The notes: a model not told the origin generated them from the sequence alone. 64,000 nt of DNA from Lepidurus packardi (GCA_023053545.1 JAKZAN010000007.1:8680001-8744000); one strand, 5' to 3'; counted from the stretch's first letter, positions 44,946 to 56,689 are shown. Made by a program: numbers and translations.

Positions 44946-46095
44946 TTGGTTTAGTGGTTATTACATGGTCATTAATACAATTATCTGTTTTATTTCAGTT
45001 AATTCTAGTTCGCTATTTTGTAGCGCTATTTTACTGTTCTGTTGTATTCGATTTTATCTTCGTCGATTTTATTCGATTTTATCTTAGTTTCAGTTTCGTA
45101 TTTTTTTATTATTATTATTATTTTTTTTTTTACTATTAGTGAAGTGCACCGGGTTCTCTATTCCCTGTCTTGGCTTACAAAAACCTTAAGAAGGAAACGA
45201 TGAAAAAGTAGGGCGTAATCGGTTTTTGAAATGGGTTAAAAAATTATCGTGTGCGGTGATTTATATTATGTTATTTTTATTTATTTTTGAAAGACGAGAA
45301 CATTTTTTTACTTTTTTTTTTTTTTTTTTACTGTGGGTGTTGTACAAGTACAGCTAGAGAAATGCATAGCTATGTCAGGGGGTTTACGGGAGTCATTAGC
45401 ATTTTTTATCTTTTTTTTTGCTGCGAGTTGTAATAAATTGTGAAGGTAACTTCCCCGGACACGGACAAGGTAATGAGGCGCAAAAGGTTTTTGTAATCGC
45501 ATTGATGCATTACACTGAGCAACAGCTCAGTGCAGGCGACTCCTTAAAACTCCCCGAACCTTAGGCAGGACATGACACTGGGACTTTTTTTTTTTTTTTT
45601 TTTTTTATGTTTGATGGTTGGTTTAAAACAGTCTTTTGGGAGCGAACCGGGAAAAGAGTCTGAAATAAAAATCATTAAAATAAACTTTAAAAAAAAAAAA
45701 AAACAGACAGAGACTGTTGTCCTCAAAAAAGCGCCTCGCTCTAGACCGGAAGGGTGTCTCTTCCAGTGTCACGCTGCCATAAACCTGCAATTACCAAGTC
45801 TAGCATGATGAACCTTTTCCCTTTTGGCCACAGTGTTGATGTCGATGTCTTGCGATTCAAACGGTGGGGGAGAAGTTTAGGCGAGCGTGGAAAGAATAGA
45901 TGCGAAAAACTCGCTGCGGGAGTCAAGAAAAACAGTTTCGACAAAGGAGTCATCAGACATTTTAAGGGCTTGGTTAGTTGACGGCGAGCAACTTCCCTCG
46001 CCACATCGTGAGTTGTGTCGTGAGTGGGTGGTGATGATGGTGGGAAGGGGGGTGGGACGTCCAATTCCGTTTTTATAGCTTGGGTAGCTACTCAC
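44946..46095. other. Mostly T-rich sequence, no clear gene
   Basis: A TTATTATTATTA run is near 45106-45122 and a T run at 45585-45606. On the minus strand a good acceptor (TTGACTCCCGCAG, ending 45924) lies downstream of the candidate exon at 46096-46200; reading on in phase 0 gives 18 codons and a stop. Confidence 0.45.
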
Positions 46096-46200
46096 AGTAA
46101 GTCGGAGGGCTATTAGTGTGTTATTTCTTGGGTTGAAATAGTCGGCCAACATGTTTTTCAGTTTTTCCGTTTCTGCATACAAGTAGTTTGTGGACTTTAG
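46096..46200 (-). CDS. Possible internal coding exon (35 codons), unrecognised
   Basis: On the minus strand a pyrimidine-rich tract ending CACTCCAG (46208-46201) is followed by exactly 35 open codons up to a GTGAGT donor (46095-46090). The peptide starts LKSTNYLYAETEKLKNMLAD and ends NNTLIALRLT. It is charged, without low complexity, and in phase 0 at both ends. These properties fit an internal exon better than most frames in the window. I recognise no family. The next acceptor downstream (CCCGCAG at 45924) would add only 18 residues before a stop. An upstream partner was not found, so this stays a hypothesis. Confidence 0.27.
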
Positions 46201-46585
46201 CTGGAGTGGGTTATAATAAAAAAAAATAAGAGAATTATAGAAAAGCTGTGAAAGAAAACGAAAAACGAAAATCTGGCTCCCAGCGATGATTTTGATTTCG
46301 CTCCCAAGCGAAAAGGCGTGGAAAGGTCATTTCTGTGCAAAAGTCCTGACGGCGACAAACAATGGGTGGCATTGTGCTTGGACATGGGAATTGCATTACA
46401 GGCTAGCTTATTGGAATGACTTTTGTTGTTCGGGCTTTGCTTTTTGGTGTGTTCACCGCAGTTTAGAGGTTTTGGGGAACTTTGGGAGTGTCGAGCCAAA
46501 ATAGTGTGCCCAGTCTCGGTTATTACGTGTCCAGTGATTGCACATTTATTTCGCCACGCAGCAGTTGTACCGCACAATAATTATC
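46201..46585. other. Non-repetitive sequence, no clear gene
   Basis: No repeat or gene is seen. Overlapping frames on both strands are unrecognised. Confidence 0.45.
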
Positions 46586-46990
46586 CTAAATTCGAGCGGA
46601 GAATCTCGATTCTAGGGATGTGTCACTTTACATCGTCGGACAAGTAGTTGTTGAGCTATTAACGAAAGAAGTTTCTGACGTCACAAACGTGTCGCTATTC
46701 GTGGTACCAGATAACTTCGTTCACTCCCTTTACTCCGTTTTAAGTGGCTTTTTTACGTATTTGAAGAACTATTCGAGGTTTATTATTGCCCTTCAGTGTT
46801 TATTATTGCCCTTCATTAAGCATGGAAACACATGAATCGGGAAGCTTGAGAGCAAGAGGCTTGTCAGGGCGCAAGCCGCGCCCTGACACGCTCGTGACGT
46901 CATGAGCGAAACTTCGCATGCCAGTAATTCGTGATCGGTTAGTCAGAAACATGTGAAACAAAGTACATTGTTCTCACAATGACGTGAACT
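46586..46990. repeat. R1 element, single diverged copy with both CRE boxes
   Basis: The left box is degenerate (AATCTCGATTCTAGGGATGT at about 46601), the reverse box is TGACGTCACAAACGTGTCGC at 46676, the forward box is GACACGCTCGTGACGTCATG with the octamer at 46895, and the right box is AGTAATTCGTGATCGGTTAG. The boxes are 219 bases apart, as in the 16-kb copies. A duplicated TTTATTATTGCCCTTCA lies between them. Confidence 0.82.
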
Positions 46991-47839
46991 ATAAGAAATC
47001 TTAGAGTTCCTCAAAACCTTAACCGGCGAAATTTTTTCTTTTTTAAAAAATGAGTAAGCTGAAAGAATTCAAGTACACAATGGTACTGCTCAGGAAGATT
47101 TCCATGCACGCAGCTTGATTAGAGAGAGAGAGAGAGCAGGGCATGTCAAAGTTTTTAAAAAAAAATAATAAAAAATCCAATTCTAGTGCAGCACGATTAT
47201 TAAGACGTTTACCATATACTATAGTCCGCCCTGCTGGAGATCTAAATGCCCATGTTCTCCTTGGAAGGGAAAGAAGCGAAAAGCCCAAACATAAAATAAC
47301 GCTGGGAATAAATATCGATATAGATGGTATCATTAAGAAAAAGGGATCGTGGGGAATAAATCCATAAATATGCAATTTGGCACCACTTGGCGCAGCTGTG
47401 TTGTTGAAGCTTTTTGAGATTTAAGTTTTAAGATTCTTTTAAGTTTTGACGAGTACTGGAATGGAGGTTAATTATCCATGTTGTTGAAGCTTTTGTAGGT
47501 GCGTTTGACATTCTTTCGAGAAGTCCGGACCAAACAATAACATGTTGCTCATGCAAATGACGCCCTTTCAAACTTTCAGCGGGACTTTTCCCCTTCCCTT
47601 CCTTTCCTCTTGGCACACACAACAACATCGTGTTTGTTGCCGGTTTGGGTGCCTGGAAACGGGAGAAAAACCCTTTTACTTTTACTCTGGCAGTTCGGCA
47701 TTGCAGTTTCCCCTGTGGACTGGTGCTATTCTCTAAGGAGACATGGCAATCTTCGGGAAAGGCCCACAAACTTGTCTGGATCAAGCCAACACCAAAGCTG
47801 TCAATATGGCACAGCAAAAATACAATAAAATTTAAGTAA
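46991..47839. other. Non-repetitive sequence, no clear gene
   Basis: A short GA run is at 47122-47134. Three frames of 64-72 codons overlap on the plus strand at 47542-47839 with a 129-codon minus-strand frame; none is recognised. Confidence 0.45.
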
Positions 47840-49110
47840 ATTCAAACAAATTTTGGTTTCCTTTAAAATACAAGAGCGACAACAAACAACTGCCTTAAAA
47901 AATAGATCAGGAAATCTAGTTTCGAGTGATATTTTTCTTTCCTCCGTGCGAGAATTAGTAACCAAGTTATGGAAGATAGAAATGCCCCATCCGTAAGCCG
48001 TAACCCACGCCACGACACGTCCGTGACGTCATAACCCCAAATTCGCAGGCTCTTAACTCCCGGAACGGCTGCTTCTAACAAACTGCTTCTTTCGCCATTC
48101 TTAGAATAACATCGACTTTTTGTTTTCCTTGCCCAGATCCTAACGTGTCATTTTTGAGACATAAAATTAAACAAATTTTGGTTTCCTTTAAAATACAAGA
48201 GCGACAACAAACAACTGCCTTAAAAAATAGATCAAGAAATCTAGTTTCGAGTGATATTTTTCTTTCCTCCGTGCGAGAATTAGTAACCAAGTTATGGAAG
48301 ATAGAAATGCCCCATCCGTAAGCCGTAACCCACGCCACGACACGTCCGTGACGTCATAACCCCCAAATTCGCAGGCTCTTAACTCTCGGAACGGCTGCTT
48401 CTAACAAACTGCTTCTTTCGCCATTCTTAGAATAACATCGACTTTTGGTTTTCTTGGCCCAGATCCTAACGTGTCATTTTTGAGACATAAAATTAAACAA
48501 ATTTTGGTTTCCTTTAAAATACAAGAGCGACAACAAACAACTGGCTTAAAAAATAGATCAAGAAATCTAGTTTCGAGTGATATTTTTCTTTCCTCCGTGC
48601 GAGAATTAGTAACCAAGTTATGGAAGATAGAAATGCCCCATCCGTAAGCCCTAACCCACGCCACGACACGTCCGTGACGTCATAACCCCAAATTCGCAGG
48701 CTCTTAACTCTCGGAACGGCTGCTTCTAACAAACTGCTTCTTTCGCCATTCTTAGTATAGCATCGACTTTTGGTTTTCTTGGCCCAGATCCTAACGTGTC
48801 ATTTTTGAGACATAAAATTAAACAAATTTTGGTTTCCTTTAAAATACAAGAGCGACAACAAACAACTGCCTTAAAAAATAGATCAAGAAATCTAGTTTCG
48901 AGTGATATTTTTCTTTCCTCCGTGCGAGAATTAGTAACCAAGTTATGGAAGATAGAAATGCCCCATCCGTAAGCCGTAACCCACGCCACGACACGTCCGT
49001 GACGTCATAACCCCCAAATTCGCAGGCTCTTAACTCTCGGAACGGCTGCTTCTAACAAACTGCTTCTTTCGCCATTCTTAGAATAACATCGACTTTTGGT
49101 TTTCCTTGCC
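47840..49110. repeat. R1-derived 325-bp tandem array, 4 copies
   Basis: TGACGTCA octamers at 48024, 48349, 48675 and 49000 give periods of 325, 326 and 325. Each unit has the left box GAAATCTAGTTTCGAGTGAT, CCTCCGTGCGAGAATTAGTA, the box CACGACACGTCCGTGACGTC, the right box TTAACTCTCGGAACGGCTGC, and CATTCTTAGAATAACATCGA. Copies are almost identical. The 72-88-codon minus-strand frames in every unit are repeat artefacts. Confidence 0.95.
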
Positions 49111-49240
49111 CAGATCCTAACGTGTCCTTTTTGAGTGGCTATTGCCCCTTTAGCGTGACACAACACGGTTCGGTGAGGTCGGTTAAGGGTCAAGTGGTCG
49201 ATTGCATCAGTCGTGACTATTATTCGGGAGAGGGGAACTT
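49111..49240. repeat. R1 right arm
   Basis: GAGTGGCTATTGCCCCTTTA then TTAAGGGTCAAGTGGTCGAT and CGTGACTATTATTCGGGAG directly follow the array. The same arm follows the 53-kb array at about 53990-54105, which marks it as part of the R1 element and not of the host flank. Confidence 0.85.
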
Positions 49241-49332
49241 TAATCGTCTCCAAACATCTTGGCTTGGGCACGTAGCAGACAATCCGCGTGATGCTTTCGG
49301 TTGCCGTGTTTCACTTTCGTGTATTGTCAGAG

Positions 49333-49369
<37 letters not shown>

Positions 49370-49600
49370 CGCAAATAGTAATCCTGTAGTGTGGGTTTGG
49401 GGAGGGGAAACAAGGGGAATAAGAAGGTTTGCTGTTAGGTTTATTCTTGTTTTACGATGAGTGGCGAAGGAAATGAGTGGTATTGCGTTTCATGTCTTGG
49501 ATGTCTCCGTTTGTTTACTAAGCCTGTCTTAATTATTTTTTCCAGATTACCTGAGAGGCTTGGGGATTTGATTGGCTAGTGATTCTGTCCGTACCCGTCC
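49241..49600. other. Spacer with the longest T run
   Basis: A run of 33 T is at 49335-49367. Nothing else is recognised. Confidence 0.6.
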
Positions 49601-49949
49601 AGTACCTAAGGGCTTCCGCTTGGCTGCGTGTAGAAGCTATTCCGTGCACGTGGCTCACATTAGGATGGTTGGGGATTGAAGATTGGGGTTTCTTCTCCAT
49701 GGCCGCGGCGCCTACCCGCGCGCAAGAACCACACTCGGAAAAATTGCGGCGAGCCAGAAGAGACAACGACGTCCGAGCACGAAAACAGGCTCGTTTCCCC
49801 GTCTGCACACCAACGAGACATTAACAGTCCCCTCGTCGTTTAGATCGCCCCGCTTCTGATCAATCAATCGACGACCTCAAAACTCTGCCACGCGCCTTTG
49901 TTGGCACCGCCTACTATTATTCCTCGTGCGGCATTCTTGATGGATAACC

Positions 49950-50026
49950 ATGTACCTCCAGACGTATTCCGATCCGAATCGAGGAGAATCGATTCTCTCC
50001 GGCAAAGAAAATGATGCACTTAAAAG
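49950..50026 (+). CDS. Possible first coding exon with a KEN motif
   Basis: An ATG at 49950 (A at -3) opens a frame MYLQTYSDPN...SGKENDALK that runs into a consensus donor (AAAAG|GTAAGT, GT at 50027). The 330 bases before it are the most CpG- and GC-rich of the region, as expected for a 5' exon, and hold two other ATGs: one with a good context at 49699 opening a 41-codon frame, and one at 49940. KEN is the APC/C-Cdh1 degron found near the N-termini of mitotic regulators such as A-type cyclins and securins, but a three-residue match in 25 residues has little weight. If real, the rest of the gene would lie in or beyond the 14 kb to the right, with the TATCGATA array in its first intron. No second exon could be assigned. 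Confidence 0.3.
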
Positions 50027-50036
50027 GTAAGTCGAA

Positions 50037-50910
50037 TGTTTACACTACACTGTAGTTGATATCAGTTTTGACAGCCGATCTATATCGATAGTGTGTTTAG
50101 TATCGATTGTGTGTTTAGTATCGATTGTAAGTTCTACCAATTTGATTCTTTGAGCGAACTTTGGAGTATTTTGACAGGCTTTTTGAGGCAAAAACGGACC
50201 AGAAACTCGAGTTAAGAACATGTTGGGTGTAGTCGTGTCGATATTCGATCAAGGCACCAGAAGCTCGATTGTTTACACTACACTTTTGTTGATATCAGTT
50301 TTGACAGCCGATCTATATCGATAGTGTGTTTAGTATCGATTGTAAGTTCTACCAATTTGATTCTTTGAGCGAACTTTGGAGTATTTTGACAGGCTTTTTG
50401 AGTCAAAAACGGACCAGAAACTTGAGTTAGGAACATGTTGGGTGTAGTCGTGTCGGTATTCGATCAAGGCACCAGAAGCTCGATTGTTTACACTACACTT
50501 TTGTTGATATCAGTTTTGACAGCCGATCTATATCGATTGTGTATTTAGTATCGATTATAAGTTCTACCAATTTGATTCTTTGAGCGAACTTTGGAGTATT
50601 TTGACAGGCTTTTTGAGTCAAAAACGGACCAGAAACTTGAGTTAGGAATATGTTGGGTGTAGTCGTGTCAGTATTCGATCAAGGCACCAGAAGCTCGATT
50701 GTTTACACAACACTGTAGTTCATATCAGTTTTGACAGCCGATCTATATCGATAGTGTGTTTAGTATCGATTGTATGTTTAGTATCGATTCTACCAATTTG
50801 ATTCTTTGAGCGAACTTTGGAGTATTTTGACAGGCTTTTGAGTCAAAAACGGACCAGAAACTCGAGTTAAGAACATGTTGGCTGTAGTAGTGTCGGTATT
50901 CGATCAAGGC
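50037..50910. repeat. About 215-bp tandem repeat, 4 copies, with TATCGATA motifs
   Basis: GTTTTGACAGCCGATCTATA recurs at 50065, 50299, 50513 and 50729. Units share TTTGATTCTTTGAGCGAACT, TTTTGACAGGCTTTTTGAG, AAAACGGACCAGAAACT and GTATTCGATCAAGGCACC. Three of the four have TATCGATA within CTATATCGATAGTG; the third copy has TATCGATT. Unit one is about 20 bp longer because GTGTGTTTAGTATCGATT is doubled. Confidence 0.94.
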
Positions 50911-50929
50911 ACCCAAAAGCTCTCAATTC

Positions 50930-51300
50930 TGCACAGTTAACGTATCGTAATACCATTAAAACCAATCTAAATTCCTTTGAAGAAGATGAGCCACACCAGT
51001 TTCTGGTGATTAGGTACAAAGGAGGCTGATGTAACTGTTTTATGCGAGCAAGAACAATCACCATGTAGGACGTTTGTGACGTCATGATCCAAATTTTCCA
51101 CGCCCATAACTCGTGAACGACTGCTCCTAGGAATTCGAAACAGCATGTGTTGTTCCTAGAATAACGTCGACTCCAAAATCATCCAATCTACGAATCATCA
51201 CTTTAACTACAAACTATCACTACAATCTCAGTATGTGATTCTACGTAGTAACGGTTTGTGATTATAGTAACAATAGCAAATCTTACCTTTCTTACAAATC
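50930..51300. repeat. R1 element, single copy, lying within the 215-bp repeat
   Basis: CCAGTTTCTGGTGATTAGGT (about 50998), GGACGTTTGTGACGTCATGA (octamer at 51077), CATAACTCGTGAACGACTGC and CCTAGAATAACGTCGACTCC identify R1. Sequence related to the 215-bp unit resumes at about 51318. Confidence 0.82.
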
Positions 51301-51317
51301 TTACCCTTACTTGATCA

Positions 51318-51475
51318 TCATCGAATGTGTCTTTAGTATTGATTCAAGTTCGACTGTCGACAATTTTTTTTTAGGGAATTTTGAAAATTTTATTAAGAGT
51401 TTTGAGTCGAAAACGGGCGAAAAACAAAAAACTCGAGTTAGGAACCTGTCAGGTTAATAGTGTCGGGATTCGCTT
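51318..51475. repeat. Diverged unit of the 215-bp repeat beyond the R1 copy
   Basis: TGTGTCTTTAGTATTGATTC, TTTTGAGTCGAAAACGGGC, ACTCGAGTTAGGAACCTGTC and AGTGTCGGGATTCG follow the unit order of the array at 50.0-50.9 kb with clear divergence. Confidence 0.75.
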
Positions 51476-53162
51476 ACATCGGGTACAAAGAAGGGTCATT
51501 AGGTGGGCGTGGCTGCAAGTTGGTGCCCATTGTTCTCGCCGGGCTCGAGTTTGCACATAGCACAAGCTTTGCGTTGTCTTCGCTTTTCAACAGGGTTTTT
51601 CAACAGGGCGGAAGGCAAACACAGGTGTGGGGCCCCTCTTATTGACAATAATGAATGAGTTGAGGGGAAAAGGAGAAAGAGACAGGCGTACGTGTCGCTC
51701 TAACGTATAGTCTTGCGTTAACGGCGTGGAACTTTTGCTGTCTATTGTGCAGCTCGCATGGAAATCCGAGATCTTTCTTTTTTTTTCTTTTTTTGTTTTT
51801 AGTTTGACACAAAATTACGATAATATAAAGTTGGAACGCGTGTCTCATTTGATTAGAACTTTGTAGGAAGACCTGTTCTTTTCACACGGTAAATGTTTGC
51901 TTGTTTAACAACTTTGTTGTTTTTTCCCCAAATTTTCTGGGAATTCTCGGGACTATTCTGTTTGAAGATTTGAACGCACTGTTTTGATATTGTGGGGCCA
52001 AATATTTTTATTTCAATGTTTTTTTGTGTGGTTCTGCTCTGTGGCTTTGATTGGGGGGGTGGAAGGAAAAGGAAAAAAAGTTCCTCTTTCTCACAAGACA
52101 AAACCCCGAGACAAACAGACAGACATAAGAGAGAGAGAGAGAGAGAGAGAGAAATAAAGGAAACAGCGGGACAGTGTCCGATTGTCTGTATTTCTTAATT
52201 TTTCTCCGTGTTTTGTGCTCAAGCTTAAAGGGAGAAATAAGAAATAAGCCAGAAAAAAAGGTAGACGAAAAATAATTTATAGGCCACCCGCGCTAAGGTC
52301 GCTAAGGAACCGTGTATTGTTGTTATTGCTTCCTTGATGGTTAGTTGGGGGTAGAAAGTGTTAGGGCGTGAGTGGGGTAACTAGAAGAGCCAAGCGAGAG
52401 AGAAAGAGAGAGCATTGTTAAAGGTCCAAGACTTGTGTTGCTGTCTGCTGAAGAAAGTAATCCTTACTAGGCTGTCGTCGTTCTGGTAACGACATCAGCC
52501 ACACGGCTGCTGTGACCGTATTTTGGGTCTCGGGATTGAGCCTTTATTTTTTTTTTTTTTTTTATTTCTTGAGAGGTCTTGGCAACGTCGTGTGTTGTCG
52601 TAGCAAGCTGTCGGGGTTGGCATGGTAACTTGCACCCAACTCGGATTTTTGTTATTATCTTTTTTTTCTTCCCTATTATCGAAGAAGGTAATTACCTCAC
52701 CCTAGCTCCTGCTCCTGTTTTAAGCCTGTTTTATAGCATTTCGGGGTGGGATAAAGGAGGCAGTGAGGTAAGGAAGTCTCAGTCGAGTCTGGGTGGTACC
52801 ACTTGTCATCTTATGTAGTAATAGGAAATGTAGGCTTAGCGTTCCCTGCGGGACCAAGTACGTGTCACACGTAAAAGATAAAGAAGGATTGAATAGGATG
52901 ATAGAATGACGCTTCTTCGGGCTTCTTCAGGCGAAAATCCTCCAATATGGCCTGTTGCATTGCCATATTTCCTGCTGCATTGTACCGCGGGGAAACGAGA
53001 CAACGGACAACTTCACTGTCCACTGACCAGCTGATGAGACCGAGTTTGTCGGTCTGAATCATTAAACAAACAGATCCGCTAATGTGCTCAACAGTTTCGT
53101 GTTTCCAAAGCGTAGGGTTCCGGCTTAACATTCCTTCGCAAGACATGAAGGGCCTTAAAAAG
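51476..53162. other. Non-repetitive sequence, no clear gene
   Basis: A GA microsatellite is at about 52128-52152 and a T run at 52547-52563. A donor-like GTGAG|GTAAGG at about 52767 has no supported exon before it. Frames are short. Confidence 0.5.
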
Positions 53163-53985
53163 ACAACGGCCTTAAAAAAGAGGATAAAATCTAGTTTCTA
53201 GCGATATTTTTCTTTTCATCGTACGCGAATTAGTAATTAAGCTACAGAACATAGAAAGGCCCCAACCGTAAGCTATACCCCACGCCACGACACGTTTGTG
53301 ACGTCATAACCCAAAGGTTCCGGCTTAACATTCCTTCGGATGACGTGAAACCAACGGCCTTAAAAAAAGAGGATAAAATCTAGTTTCTAGTGATATTTTT
53401 CTTTTCATCGTACGCGAATTAGCAATTAAGCTACAGAACATAGAAAGGCCCCAACCGTAAGCCGTACCCCACGCCACGACACGTTTGTGACGTCATAACC
53501 CAAAGGTTCCGGCTTAACATTCTCTCGGGTGACGTGAAACAAACGCCTTAAAAAAAGAGGATAAAATCTAGTTTCTAGTGATATTTTTCTTTTCATCGTA
53601 CGCGAATTAGTAATTAAGCTACGGAACATAGAAAGGCCCCAACCGTAAGCCATACCCCGCGCTACGACACGTTTGTGACGTCATAACCCAAAGGTTCCGG
53701 CTTAACATTCCTTCGGATGACGTGAAACAAACGGCCTTAAAAAAAAAGAGGATAAAATCTAGTTTCTAGTGATATTTTTCTTTTCATCGTACGCGAATTA
53801 GTAATTAAGCTACGGAACATAGAAAGGCCCCAACCGTAAGCCGTACCCCACGCCACGACACGTTCGTGACGTCATAACCGCAACTTTCCAATCCCGTAAC
53901 TCCTGAACGACCGCTTTGAACCATTTCAACAAAGGTCAACAACAATAACTTTCTTACAATAAAATGAGCTAATATCTGTTCAAAT
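53163..53985. repeat. R1-derived 189-bp tandem array, 4 copies
   Basis: The left box GATAAAATCTAGTTTCTAGT recurs (CTAG at 53191, 53380, 53568 and 53759) and TGACGTCA is at 53299, 53488, 53676 and 53867. The last copy continues into the R1 right box (CGTAACTCCTGAACGACCGC), which the inner copies lack; they pass from the CRE straight to CCCAAAGGTTCCGGCTTAAC. The unit was therefore cut from R1 at a different point than the 325-bp array. Confidence 0.95.
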
Positions 53986-54110
53986 CCTAACTTGATTTTT
54001 GGGTGGCTATTTGCCCCTTTAGCATCACACGACATGGTACCGTAAGCTCGTTTAAGGGCCAAGTGATCGATTCCATTATCGTGACTATTTTCGGGAGCTT
54101 TAATCATCAT
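53986..54110. repeat. R1 right arm
   Basis: GGGTGGCTATTTGCCCCTTT, TTAAGGGCCAAGTGATCGAT and CGTGACTATTTTCGGGAGCT match the arm at 49111-49240. Confidence 0.85.
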
Positions 54111-54149
54111 TCCTTCGATTCTGTTCTTAGCGAATCCATCGAATCCATC

Positions 54150-54420
54150 GAGGGCATCCCAAGAACCGTAGCGATAAAAAAAATAACTTGTTCTGAATAA
54201 ATAGAACAGAAAACTTGTCTCTTTTCATCATGCGAGAATAGTAGGCAATTGAAGAAAGAAATTTCAATTTCAATTTCGAACATTCGGATCACGTGACGTC
54301 ACGGACGTGTTGGTATCGGCATACTAGCACCCGCGCGCTTTTTTTGCTGTTTTAAGCGTGGAAGTTACACGCAGAACATGGTATGCGCGATGTAAGCCAC
54401 GACACAGACAAACAATATTT
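54150..54420. repeat. R1 element, partial, reverse CRE box
   Basis: CTTTTCATCATGCGAGAATA (54220), TGACGTCACGGACGTGTTGG (54294) and a truncated forward box CCACGACACAGAC (about 54397) identify a broken R1 copy next to the array. A run ATTTCAATTTCAATTTCGAA precedes the CRE. Confidence 0.7.
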
Positions 54421-56689
54421 CCCATTATTTTCCGTTCCTTGATATTTCTTTATAACGCCATTGTTGCACCACTGCATCGTAGCATTAACCTTAGACCATC
54501 GAAAGTCAATGCCAAGAAATAACAGTTCCGGCCAGCACACATAGAAACATAGACAACGCCCGATAGATGAATGGATTCCCCTATGATAGATACATAGTTA
54601 TGGGGGATGGGGAATTAACCAAGCAGAAACCATGAATCCGGTTATTAGAAAAAATGCTTATCAAAAGTTGTCACTGTCATGCTGGAATGCGTCCCCTGCG
54701 CCTTCCGAACCAAAAAAAAAAATTAAAAAATCCTCCTTTGTCATATTTTGTATTTCGCCCCCTCGAGAGTGGGGAGGTGGGAGGTTGAAAGGGTGAGGAG
54801 GCTAAGAAGGCGGGGAAAAAATCCTTTTCTATGTTTCCAGCGTGTTAGGTGAAGGTTTTGTCGGGAACAAAGGGAAAAGATTGAGTTAATGAGTTGCCCT
54901 GGTGAGCTTAGATGTTATCTATACGGCGTTGGAAACCGTCTCCATGGTTGCAACGATACAACAATAGTTAAAACGAATACGTTAAAGGTAGAGAGGTAAA
55001 AAAAAAAAAAAAAAATCCCGTACCAACCAACAATAAAAGGAGCACCACTCGCCCCCTTCTTTGGCAAAGTGGGAGAACTTTCATATATTTTTTTTTCTTT
55101 ATGAGGAACGTGATGTCTCCACCCTCCTTGACTGGAGCGTTAAATATACTTTACGCCCCCAATACTTGGTCTAATAGGGTGATCATTTACTCTAATACAT
55201 TTAAGAAAGTATACAGTTTCCTCCGTTTTTGCCCGTTCTTAACGAGTTAACGATCCTGATCCGTGACCCAACGTCCCTAGAGGGTACTAGCTAAAAAAAA
55301 AAAGGTAAAAAGAGACCTCAGGAGAGGCCAAAAAGGAGTCAAGTTCGAAAATAAGAGAGGGAGAAAACGCAACGAGGTTGATAAGCAACTGTCGTGACTA
55401 GCGCCCATGATTCAGGTTCCCAAATGGACGAGGGGCATTGAAGAGCGTAATGACGTGACAACGACCTCCACCCATTGAGTACACGCGAAACGGTTGGAAC
55501 GTTAAAGAACACCAACAAACATCAGTTCGAAACCATTGTTGGAAACTAAGCCTGTCCGTATAGGCAAACAATGCTGAACGTAAAACGCTTTTTGCGCTTC
55601 GTGGACTTTTTTGGGGGGGTTTTATTTTCAATTGTACTTTATTTCATTTGAGTTTGACTTTTTTAAGTGGTGGGATTTGCTTTGATTAATTTCCAAGGTT
55701 TTTCTCTTCCGAGAAAAAAGCAAATCCTCACTCGGATTACCTGGGAAACCTTCTTGGGGAAGGGTTTGGGTATTTTGGATTTCGTGTTGGGTCGCTGTTT
55801 AGCTGAGATTATCATCGAGAAATCATGGGTTCCAAGAAATAAATAAAAAGTTTACAAATTTTGTCTGCAATTTTTTTTTTTATTTCGGGCTAGACGTGGA
55901 GGAAGTTTGTCGTTTTTTGTCTGCGTAATGTTTTTTTTTAATTTGGTAATTTACTTTTTTTTTATTTTTACTTTAATTCTCTTAAGCTTGAAAAGGAAAT
56001 AAGTTCAGTTTTTTATTTTATTTTTTTTTATTATTTTTTTACAAGGATGCGAGGTAATGGCATTGAAGGGAAACTGTTTAGGGAAAAGTGATTTGGCTTT
56101 TTTCGAGTTCGTTTGTGCTTTTTTTTATCGAGTTGGGCTTCTTGCATAAATTTATTTGGGAGTTTAAAAAGTTTGAATTCGAAAAGGAAGGGATGGTATT
56201 GATGGATCGATTTTATCGAGCCTAATAAGGACATGTGTTAGTTATTTTTTGTTATTTTTATTGGCAGTTGGCGTTATCGTTGTGAGTTTGGAGAGCTGAC
56301 GCGTCATGAGGTTATAACCACACTTGTTAGTCAGCATTTATGGCTGGAAATTCCCGTGTTTTTGAACGTCATCTTTGGGGGGGGGGGGGGTGTCTTGGGT
56401 TCGGGTACATGGCCTACCGGAGGTTTCGCTTCTTTGTGGGGAAGATAAGCGTTAAGGTTGGAAAAGAAAATTGCTACTGTTTCTTGTAGGAAATTGTCAC
56501 GTTCTGGCTTCCCTGGAAGGAACAGCATGTTCGTATGGATGAGTGAAAGAAAAAAAGAGATTTTTTTTTCTGAAAAACTAGCTTATACATGACGTAGTTA
56601 TAGAGTGGTATGCAATTTATCTAACAGAGGCTAGCAGAGATAATGGCAAGTGCTCCAGAGGGTTAATCTAAGAGTATATATTGTTTTCA
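54421..56689. other. Non-repetitive sequence, no clear gene
   Basis: An A run is at 54999-55015 and a G run at 56379-56390. Positions 55870-56040 are T-rich. The unrecognised minus-strand frames at 55398-56528 are short. Confidence 0.5.

Noticed and set aside
47801-49271. Near-identical minus-strand frames of 70-88 codons in each 325-bp unit
   Set aside because: They repeat because the DNA repeats. Neighbouring arrays of the same R1 family do not keep the frame, so protein-level selection is not indicated.
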